From Lytechinus pictus (Eukaryota > Echinodermata > Echinoidea > Temnopleuroida > Toxopneustidae): a stretch of DNA of 64,000 bases. This document shows, one piece after another, positions 50,701 through 62,700 of this stretch; position 1 is the stretch's first letter; each line of letters opens with the position of its first letter. The notes below the pieces were generated by a model. The model saw only the letters and a program-made list of their open reading frames with translations. It was not told the DNA's origin and did not search any database. Both the position numbers and the translations under genes were made by a program. The stretch spans positions 27,961,501 through 28,025,500 of the forward strand of contig NC_087257.1 of NCBI RefSeq assembly GCF_037042905.1, given 5' to 3'.

Positions 50701-53700
50701 TACAGAAGTACGTGGCACTGATTTTTGCAGGCCACCAGCAATGTAACCACTGGGTTTCGGCAAAATGACCACCATGAATTAAAAGCAATGATAATTGTCT
50801 TGAGTTTTATATGAACTCTGGCCCTGAAAGTTGTCATATAGGCATATATTTAGGCACTGATTATTGTCAGACCCCTGTTTGGTTGCCATTTTGAAATACA
50901 AGATGGCCGCCATGAAAGATAATTTGCTCAAGTCTTACGGATGGCCTGTAACCATGGGCGGAAATCCCAGGGGGGACAGGGGGGACGTGTCCCCCCTACC
51001 AAAAATAGTAGGGGGTACACAATATCAAATGTCCCCCTACTATTTTTGGTCTTTTATGATGGAGAAAAATGCATCATTCACATTCGAAATAATACGTGTA
51101 TTTTGGACTAAATGACCTTACATTTTGGGCGAAAACCTTTGTTTTTTTTGCTTGTCAAATTTTCCAGAGTGAATAAAATAAGATGAGGGGAAAACTTGGA
51201 AAATAAAAAGAATCTTTCATGTCACTATATACAATTTTCGCTCGCGCTTCGCGCTCGCATTGCCTGTTAGGTGATTTTTCAATATGGAGCTTAAATATCA
51301 TGTTTGGAAGTCAATATACATTATACATTTCACCTCGGAAATCAAACTTTCATTATTTTGTGTGATTTACAAACGGATTTTTAAAAAAGTGATCTGTAAA
51401 AGTTACAGCTTTTATGGTCTGAATATTGACATATATTATATATTTTCTACTCGCACTGAGCGCTCGCAAAATTCGATTTATTCAGTACCTATTAATTTTG
51501 TGTATTCCATTTAGTTTGAAAATATCCCTTTTCAAGTCTGATTGTCAAAACGTAGCAGATAGTGCTACTCGTATTTTGATTGGCGATTTATGTATGTCTC
51601 AATATTGATTTTCATGACAGTTTATCAAAGATTTTGGCTCGCGATTTGCGCTCGCATTGATGGTTAAAATGTTTTAACTGATGCATTCTATTCCTAATTA
51701 CAAAAGTGCTTGAAATGTCCAGTTTTCAGGCCATAATATCATCAGATTTCTCGCCCGCATTATGCATTAATAAATAAGATATCAATTTAATGATTAAATT
51801 TTCCCTTTTGTTTCATCTTGCGCTTAGTAAGAGGAATAGGAAGATAGTCATCATTTTCATATGACTTGTCCTAAGGATGTCCCGGTCCTATGTCAAAACT
51901 CAAATAATAATGATAAATATTAGCTCTTTATTAAGTGTGATCCATATCCACCTCACAATTTTCCTACAAAATGCTTGAAATATATATAGCTGAAATTGAC
52001 TCTTTTTTTTCAGATCGGAATATCAAATAGTTTAAGCTCGCGCTTCGCGCTCGCTGATAGATGTGTAAAATGCCGGGATTCTAGGTCTAAATCTGAAACA
52101 CGCTCATGTTTATTCAGATATTCTATTTGTTCTCTATTTAAATCATTATCCAGTTTCAGATCACAATATCAAAATTTTTCTGCTCGCGCTTTGTGCTCGC
52201 ATTATTAATGTAGAAAGATCCCTTATTACTCATCCTTTTCATGATTTACAAAACATGAGTAGAGTGTCCCGTTTTTAGGTCTAAATCTCGAATTTTTCTG
52301 CTCAAGCTTCGCTTACATCAATTGTTTAATTATATAGCTACCCTGTTCACTAAGCGCATAGGGACATGCTATGCTATGTGCGATGCGCTATACAAGAATT
52401 GAGCATTATTATTATTCACGATTAGAAAAATTGATTAAAATTTTCGATTCTTTTTGAAAAAATGTCAAAAATTTTCAGCTCGCGATTCGCGCTAGCATTG
52501 ATTGTTGAAATATGTAACTTCTTCATGGCTAAGTGCAAGCAGTCCTTAACAAGTACCCTTTCGATCAATTCAAATTAAACGTATATGAACATTTTCTGGC
52601 TGCATTTTGCACTCGCTTTATTAATGTAAGGACCGGGTGTACGAAAGACCCCAATTACTCATCCTTTTCATGATTTACAAAACATGAACAGTGTCTCGTT
52701 CTTAGGTCTAAATTTCAAAACCTTCCGCTCGTGCTTCGCGTTCGCATGAATTGTTTAGTTATATACCTATTATATGTTTAAGTTACAAAAAGTGCTTAGA
52801 ATTTCCAGTCTTTAGGTAAAAGTTTCAAAAAATTTCAGCTCGCGCTTCGCGCTCGCGTTATTTGATTGTTGAAATATGTAACGTCTTCATGGCTAATTAG
52901 CAGTCTTTAACATGTACCTTTTCCATCAGTTAACCTCTGCTCGCACTTCGCGGTCGTAGCAAATATTTAGTTGTATATACATCTTTTTCAGGATAACAAA
53001 CATTGCCCAGAATGTTCAAATTTTAGGGAAAAAATACGTAAATTTTCCCAAAAAAAATTGCTCGCGCTTCGCGCTCGCATTATATAAATAAGGACAATGA
53101 TATCATATATTTATGTTGATTTATAAGGATAAAGCTAAAAAGTGACCATGAGGACTACTCCTTCAATGAAACAGACAAAAATTACCTTCGAGCTGCCGAT
53201 CGGGGATTAACATATGACTGAAAATGTTTTCGCCCCCCCCCCCCTATTGGCGAAGGCTGGATCAGCCCCTGTTGTCCCCCCTACCTTTCGGGACAGATTT
53301 CCGCCCATGCCTGTAACACTTTGAATTTGGAGAAAAACTTGATCTTTGCATCCTTGATCAATGAAAAAAACATAATAAATATATGCTATTTTAATTCCAA
53401 TATGGTTACCAAGTTTGAATGATATACAACATTATAACGGTGAGTAAAACCCATTGTATTGACACTGAAAACAATTTCAACACAACCACATCTTTGTCCG
53501 TTGCAAGGATTATAATACTTTGGCACCCTTAATTGCTGATATAGATGTTACGTAAGTATGAAGCACCATAAATACACAAACCAGCTAGCATCTTCTGCAG
53601 TTACACATTTGAAGTGGCTTTGGTTGAATAATAACCATCCGGAACAATCATTTTTTGTTGAGAGGCTGTAAATTATTTCTTTGAGTTGCATATGATCTGC

Positions 53701-56700
53701 AGTATTGCACTTTGACATATCGCCGGAGTGCGGGGTGCTTATTCCAAATATTGCTGGCCCTCCGCGATCTGATCCCCTGAGTCAGAAGCAAAATGTCAGC
53801 CATCTAGAAATCCAAGATGGCTGCCATGAAAAAAAATCATTGAAAAAAATCACTTTATCTCGTATCACGTAACATATTATTTTAAAATTTGGCATCTAGG
53901 GATATTGAAATTGCCCCCAGTAATCTGTCCAATAGATATGCTGCAAAATGGCTACCATCTTGAAATCTAGAGAGGATCGACTGTCATGAAAATTCATGAA
54001 AATCATTTTCTTGGTTTTAAATAATTTGAGGCACTGCATTTTAGACATACAGGCAGGTTTTTGGCCTGCTGGTTTTAGAATATTGCTCCAATAATTGCAA
54101 TATTTTATTACAAATCGACATAAAGAAAACTGCTCCAGACTTGCAGTACAGATGGTTATATAGTGGTATGATGATGATGATGATGAAATTAATATTAATG
54201 ATGGATGATAATGATATATATTTTATTGTTCAAAATAGAATTCAGTAACAGAAATGCTCCGAAAATTTATTTTGCCCATAAACTGGAGATCGTGAGCCCG
54301 GCAGCAACTTAGCAGCGCCACATTGGACGTTGCTCTATCCCGTAAAAAGGGAAGTTCACCCCGGAGAAAAGTTTGTTGTAAAAACACAAGAAAATATGAT
54401 ATAAAAAAGATATTGGTGGATCCATCAAAGATATTAGAATTTTAAGTTTTTGATTTGTGACGTCATATTGTACGAGCAGCTGCCCCATTATGTTGTGTGA
54501 TATAAAATGCATAAATGGTTCATCATGGGTAATTTTTTTCTTTCTGGAGCGGATGTGAAATAATTTGTTTGTTGATATACTGAGGGTTCAATAAAAAAAC
54601 ATTTTATTTTGAGGAGGCTACATTTCATTGATTTTTGTACTATAAGAAACATGGAGGAACTGCTTGCATCTGACGTCACAAATACACCAAATGAAATTCC
54701 AATAGCTTTTAAAATATGATGATGGAATTTCCTCAAACCTTCAATATTTTTTTCACTATTTATTCTGATATTGTTTCAATAAACTTTTTGTCAGGGTGAA
54801 CTTCCCCTTTAATTCGTTGACCGCCAACTCCCCTCTTTTAACATCTTTTGGTCTGATGCTGTCGGAGCTTGAACTCCCGAACTCCCGATCTCCCGATTGT
54901 GAGGCGAACATGCTCCCATTGTCACACGATGGTTATCAAATGAATCGTTCCAAAGTAATTCCTGGAGATATGTAAGATTCACTGCCAACCGTCTAACATA
55001 TAAATGATTGATAAATGATTGAGTGTGGAAGAGCCGTGGTGTAGTGGTTCTGACTCTCGCCTTGTAAACAGAGGGTCGTGTGTTCGAATCCCACCGCGGT
55101 CTAGCGTCCTTTGGCAAGGCGTTAATCCACACTTTGCCACTCTCGACCCAGGTGCTAAATGGGTACCCGGTAGGATGCGAAAGATATTGTATGTTTGAAT
55201 TTGCCAGCGCCATAATGAGGCTGCGATGAATGCAAGGAATGCTCCCCAGGGAGTGGAAATTGTGCACTTTTCGTGCGGGATTGAAATGAATCCAATGACC
55301 GGGGTAATAATATGCTGTAACGCGCTTTGGGCCATTCTGGGAAAAGCGCTTTATAAAAATTGGCTATTATTATTATTATTGATAGCAATAATAAATGGAT
55401 TGCCATCACTCAGTTATACCATACATGAATATTGATTCGTGCTATCATATTGTACTTATTTTCCCCCACATTAATCGATATTTAGAATTAAGCTAGGTAA
55501 TCATGTCCTTTGTGTCATGATGGGTCATATGGGAATTTAAAATGGCAGATAAAGTGTGTTATGTGTTATATGTTCATTATCTATCAATATTTGAAATTAA
55601 CATACAATACAAGTTTTTGTCTCGCCTGCATAGCAGAGCGAGACTATAGGCGCCGCTTTTCCGACGGCGGCGGCGGCGGCGGCGGCGTCAACATCAAATC
55701 TTAACCTAAGGTTAAGTTTTTGAAATGACATCATAACTTAGAAAGTATATGGACCTAGTTCATGAAACTTGGATATAATGTTAATCAAGTATTACTGAAC
55801 ATCCTGCCTGAGTTTCAGGTCACATGACCAAGGTCAAAGGTCATTTAGGGTCAATGAACTTAGACCATGTTGGGAAAATTATTTTCAAAATCTTAACCGA
55901 AGGTTAAGTTTTTGAAATGACATCATAACTTAGAAAGTATATGGACCTAGTTCATGAAACTTGGGCATAAGATTAATCAAGTATTAGTGAACATCCTGCT
56001 TGAGTTTCAGGTCACTTGACCAAGGTCAAAGGTCATTTAGGGTCAATGAACTTTGGTCAAGTTGGGGGTATTTGTTGAATTATTATCATAACTTTGAAAA
56101 TTTATGGATCTAGTCCATGAAACTTGGACATAAGGTTAATCAAGTATTAGTGAACATCCTGCCTGAGTTTCAGGTCACATGACCAAGGTCAAAGGTCATT
56201 TAGGGTCAATGAACTTTGGCCAAGTTGGGGGTATTTGTTGAATTACCATCATAACTTTGAAAATTTATGGATTTAGTTCATGAAACTTGGACATTAGGTT
56301 AATCAAGTACCACTGAATATCCTGTGCGAGTTTCAGGTCACATGACCATAGTCAATGGTCATTTAAGGTCAATGAACTTTGGCCGTGTTGGGGGTATATG
56401 TTAAATTACCATCCTAACTCTGAAAGTTTATGGATCTAGTTCATGAAACTTGGACATAAGAGTAATCGAGTATCACTGAACATCCTGTACGAGTTTCAGG
56501 TCACATGACCATGGTCAAAGGTCATTAAAGGTCAATTAACTTTGGACGTGTTGGGGTTATTTGCTGAATTACCATCCTAACTCTGAAAGTTTATGGATCT
56601 AGTTCATAAAACTTGGGATATAACAGTAATCAAGCATCACTGAACATCCCCTGTGAGTTTCAGGTCACAAAACCAAGTCAAAGGTCAGTTAAGGTCAATA

Positions 56701-59700
56701 AACTTAGGCCATGTTGGGGTAATTGTTGAAGTGCCATCATATCTTCGAAAGTTTATGGATAGAGTGAATGAAATGTAGACATGGGTGTAGTTGACAGTCT
56801 TAAGTCTCCGTTCAAATGTCATTTATGGTCAATGAACGTGGTATTATGTCATTATATGAATGATGTTTTTGTGAATGATTATTTTATAGTAGTTTTCAAA
56901 GTTAGCACTGCTGCTATATTAAATTGCGTAATGCAGGCGAGACTGCCAGAGGCGTTCCACTTGTTGCTTCATAGTACCAATTTACAGTGTCACAGGTAAT
57001 ATATAATTCAGGAAAACATTTTTGAAAGATATTTCGTAGTAGCCATCTTAGATTTTAAAGTGGCGGTCATTTTCAGCTGACCCGGTGGATCAATCACTGG
57101 GGCAGCAATATTCTAAAACCAGCAGGCCAAAACCTGCCTGTATGTCTAAAATGCAATGTCTCAAATTATTTAAAACTCAAGAAAATGATTTTAATGAATT
57201 GTCATGACAGTCGATCCTCTCTAGATTTCAAGATGGTAGCCATTTTGCAGCATATCTATTGGACAGATTACTGGGGGAAATTTCAATATCCCCAGATACC
57301 AAATTTCAAAATAATACCTACGTTATAATTATGATACTTGATTTTTTTAATATTTTTTAAAGGTAGCCATCTTGAATTTCAAGATGTCTGCCATTTTGCA
57401 ACTCAGATATCATGGGCCTAAAACATTTCTCATAGACTCTTGTGTTAAAGAGGCGCTCTAAAAAAAATAAGGATGAAATTCGAGAATTGAATGTTTACTA
57501 CCAGTGGATAGGATATATGTCTGACATTCCATATCTGACCAGAAAAGGGTATCTCGACCGGCTCGGTGTAAAAATGGCAGAGGTAAAAATGGCAGAGGTA
57601 AAAATGGCAGAGGTAATAATGGCAGAGGTAAAAATGGCAGAGGTAAAAATGGCAGAGGTAAAAATGGCAGAGGTAAAAATGGCAGAGGTAATAATGGTAG
57701 AGGTAATATTGGCAAAGGTAAAATGGCAGGGGTTATAATGGGAGAGGTAAAAATGACAGCTCTAGGTAAATACAGTCTTAAACCCCCATGCAATGAATTG
57801 TCAAAAAGCCCCCGCATGTACATACATTAAGAAGTGCATGTCACGGTTAGGCATTTCATCATCATTATGTCTTCATCGGCCTAACAATGCAATTTACGAA
57901 TTCGTTGGAGGTGTACCGTGAACACTTTTTAAAAAGAAATCAAACGACAGATATTTTTTCATTCAATTTATCAGGAGCTAAATGAAACTGCACTATTCTC
58001 ATTCATCATTTGATAACATTGCTTTTTGTCTGGCTGGTTTTTTTATATCTAAAGTTTTGCCAGGTTTACCGATGCAAAAATGAGGAAGAGTAGACATAAT
58101 AGAGGTGGAGAGACAGGGGCAGGGAAAAACATAGAGAACATAGCGAAGAAAGCTTAGACGTTGAAATTATCACGAATGATTGTGGTTAAATATTATGTCC
58201 TTATTTGTAATGTCGTCTGTACTATTATTTTTAAATAATTGAATGACAATAAGCATGCGTTCTCAGGCTTGGCACTGAATATGTAACTGATTATGAAAAT
58301 CAATACTAATCTTGTTTTGACTGGTAAACCAATTTGAGGTCGATCGAGGGAGACCGTCTGGTTCAGATTCTCTGCATAAAAGAAGACCCTGAAACTTTAC
58401 CACTGCATCCAATATGATATAAACGGCTTGATGGTCATAACCCTTGGAAGCGGAAGTGCTGTTGGGTATTTTGTACACCATGAGCAGCATCCTCTTGGTA
58501 ATTAGCTTGGTATGCTGAAATGTAGAGATTTGATACAAATCTCTGTTATTTTTCAAACAGAAGAAAAAACATTGTTTATTATCTAATTGTTATTAGTTTT
58601 GTTGTAATTCTTTTTCTGACCTAAAAGAACTTCATTCAGTTTAAATAATTTTCTGTGTCATTTCCCCCCTTAACCAAATCCCCTTTCATTTTGGAGTGAA
58701 ACTTTTTTTTCTCGGCTTTTTAACAAACCAGCACCCCATTTTTCACTAACTTTTCAAAAGTAAGTGGTGCTCACTCAAGCGGAAATATTTTTCGACAGTT
58801 ATATCGTCATTTGCTTAAATGGATCTGTACCAAACTACCAATGTTAAAATGTGGAAAAATCTTCAGGATTTTACAAGCGGGGGCTTTTTGACAATTCATT
58901 GCATGAGGAATTAAGACTGGCCATATTTTACCTAGAGCTGTCATGTTTACCTCTCCCATTATAACCCCTGCCATTTTACCTCTGCCTTTATTACCTCTGC
59001 CATTTTTACCTCTGCCAGTTTTACCTCTGCCATTTTTACCTCTGCCATTTTTACCTCTGCCATTTTTACCTCTGCCATTTTTACCTCTGCCATTTTTACC
59101 TCTGTCATTTTTACCTCTGCCATTATTACCTCTGCCATTTTTACCTGTGCCATTTTCGGCTCTGCCATTTTTACCTCTGCCATTATTACCTCTGCCATTT
59201 TTACCTGGCATCTCGACGAGCTCATTTTAAAAATAAATCGGCATTTATGAAGACTACACCTGACAGGATCAAATTCATCACTTGAGACAGTAAAATGGCA
59301 ATACTTCTTCCGCCAGTATAAAAATAGTTCCAAAGTGGTGATATATCTTCCCAATTTAAAATAAGGAAGTTCAGTAAAGTTACCCTCCCTAGAATCAGTG
59401 TTAGATGATCAATCATATTCATTCATTTTTGTCAATCAGCAATATCAAAATTAAAAATGGAGAATTAAGCTTTGGCCTGCGAGTTGTAATTACGCCCGTA
59501 TAACCCTGACTCAGGGGATCAGATCGCTGAGGGCCAGCAATATTGAAATAAGCTCCCCATACTACTTCTATATGTCAAAGTGCAATACCGCAGATCATAT
59601 AAAACTGAACGAAATAATTGCAATATTTCTATGGCAGCCAGCTTGCAGCCAGCAATTTTTTTAATGAACTCACCCATATACCGATATACTACAAATTTCA

Positions 59701-62700
59701 GTGGCACATATTATGTAAAATTCAAGAAAATGAGTTCAATGATTTTTCATGGCGGCCATCTTGGATTTCAAATGGCAGCTGACCCGATGGTCAAATCGCT
59801 TGAGGCCGGCAATATTTGAAATCAACGCCCAAAATTAAGCCTATATGCCAAGTTTCACTAGCACAGTTCATATAAAACTCGAGAAAATGATTGCAATAAT
59901 ATATCATGGCGGCCATCTTGGATTTCAAGATGGCGGCCATTTTGCCACCGACCAAAAGGTCAAATTGCTGGGGGCTGGCAATATTTGAAATCAGTGCCTA
60001 AAAATACCCCAACGTACCAAATTTCAGTGTCACATGTCATGTAAAACTCAAGAAAATGATATTAATGATTTCTTATGGCGGCCATCTTGGATTTCAAAAT
60101 GGCGGCCGACCCGATGGTCAAATCACTTGGGGCCGGCAATATTTAAAATCAGCACCCCGAATTAAGCCTATATGCCAAATTTCAATACCGCAGTTCATAT
60201 AAAACTCGAGAAAATGATTGCAATAATATATCATGGCGGCCATCTTGGATTTCAAGATGGCGGCCGACCCGATGGTCAAATCGCTTGGGGCCGGCAATTT
60301 TTGAAATCAGCGCCCAAAAATACCCCTGTATGCCAAATTTCACACTTTCTGCCAGATCCGAGCATCTTGGCCATTTTTGTCACATAACCGCTCCACTAAT
60401 GTGTAATTTTATGAAGCTAATAAGCTATGATTATTCCAAGGACCATTTTTTTAAATACGTCTACAATTTCAAAATACTTTGCAGTGCTGCAAAGAATGAC
60501 GAATATGACCCCGAGAATGATAGAGTGGTTTTGGAATTTGTCCTCACATAGATACAAATTTTGGTAAAAAGATTGATAATCATAATTTATATGATCTTGG
60601 TGAAAGAAAATAGATGCAAAGTAAAACCTGCAGTTAAGTAAAAACTGACTGCATGGAAAGGACTCACTTAGTCTTATATATTTCATCTTTCACCTCATGA
60701 AGTATTCTGTCCATTGCACTCATAAACATTCATTATTTGTATATTATCACTGTGCGTGCTTACATAAAAACATGTCAGACTCAGTCAGTAGCATAGATAT
60801 ATTATGGTCAGTATGCCCAGTACAAAAGCATGTATAGCGCACCAACCGGCATGTAAAGACACTTTAAGAAGTAGGAGCCTACATATACGGTGGTTTCAAT
60901 AGTCTGACGTCCAGAGGTTTATTAAAATTCAATTTTTTTTATTTTCCTTGAAATATAACAAATTTTTTGAATTTTTTGAATGGCAGAGGTAATATTGGCA
61001 AAGGTAAAGGATTTTTGCTCAAATTTCCATGGATTTCCGTAAAATTTCCTAAATCTTCCTCTTAAGTTTACTTGAAATTCCTTGAATTTTCAAAATTCAA
61101 AAATGCATTGCAAGCTAGTATAGAGGAAGCACTGTACTGAGCTTGTCGGAGCGGCGAGCTCGATCAGCGCAGAGCCATAGCGGCGGAGCCCCGAAGCTCC
61201 ACACGCGCCCGCAGCTAGCTTGCGCTAGCCCGATATGAATCTAGCCGCTACCAATTACGCCAACGATCTAATGAGTTCCGGAGATCCCCTTTTTTATGTG
61301 GTCAGTTCCAGAGCATTGCATTTTTAGCAATCTTTGATCCAAGAGCCATTCCGGAGACCCCCATTTTAAGACCAAGATTAAGTTCCAGAGCCCCCAATTT
61401 TCGACTTTGGTGTGGCACATAGGCATCATGTTATAATTCGAGTAGCCCACCCCCCCCCCGGCCCCCCGGGGTTACAAGTTGGCCTTCCAGGTGGGTGTTT
61501 CATAAAGCTGCTCGTAAGATAAGAGCGACTTTAAGAACGACTGGTGATCCTTTCTTTTGGTAAATGGTATACACCATACATGCCAAAGACGATGGTTTAG
61601 CGCGTAAGAAAGGATCACCAGTTGTTCTTAAAGTCGCTCTTAACTTACGAACAGCTTTATAAAACGGGCCCCAGGGGCCGGGGCTGTTTATTAACAAGGA
61701 ATTTAAATTTTCAATTTCTTTTTTTATTCAACAAGTGCAACATCGTCATATTTTGGAAAGGCTGTGATAAATTATAGGAAAGGTTTGAAAAAAAAATCGT
61801 CAGCAAAGAGTTATGGTTTTTTTTTTCTTGCATTCATCCTTATGAAATCAGATTCAAGAGAAGACTCACTCTTCTAGAGAAGAAATACGAGCTCGATGCA
61901 TCAACTACAACCAGTCAGCCCACAAAGTCCACCAACGGCTTTCACCTAGGTGCCTTAACAAGTATATCTGAAGAGGACGATGTCTATTTCCCCTATGAAA
62001 ACCTCGTGCTGGAAGGCGGTGGAAGCCAGGGAAATGCTTACCTTGGAGCCATTATGGTAAAAACTGATTGTTACTTGTTCTCTTCCTAGCAAAGGAATTG
62101 GAAAGTAAGATACGACCACTGAAGAAATACACATGTAGCCTGTCGTGATCTACTGCTCGAATCTAGTCTGGGGAGTACTTATTTTTTCAATTCATTTCAT
62201 TCATTGCCATATTCCAGTTCAGTAACATGAAAAATCATGATAAGTACTGAAGAACGTATTCAAACATGATTACAAATCCATAAAGACAAGGAAACACGCA
62301 CAAATACTAATAAACAACGTCTAAAGGTAGATCAAACACAGCTTCTACGACCACTACAACTACAACAACTACTACTACTAATACTTATCATGCTAATAAT
62401 ACCACTATTACTACTATTACTTCTTCTTATACTACTACTGCTTCTATTTACTTGATTTTAATACTTTTTTTCTATACGTCAATTAGGAAATGGAGCGACT
62501 CAACGTCCTGGGAAAGATACAACGTTTCGCTGGTTCCAGCGTAGGGTCAATGACAGCATGTCTGCTTGCCATAGGACATGGGTCAAGCAAATTTCTCTCC
62601 ATTGTGAACGATGGCCCCCAATTTTCAGATCTGTTAGGTAATTAAAACGTTTAAAGAATTGAATATCAAGTTTTGCTTGCTTGTACAAATTTAGTTTTGA

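Noticed and set aside
54809-55335. Frames of 152 and 118 residues on the minus strand
   Set aside because: They cover a tRNA-derived SINE and its flank; SINE bodies often leave such frames.
57442-59354. Frames of KMAEV, PLPFL and NGRGK repeats, which could look like repeat proteins
   Set aside because: The 15-bp unit is a multiple of three, so every frame stays open; all six frames show the same effect, and the repeats are foldback arms.
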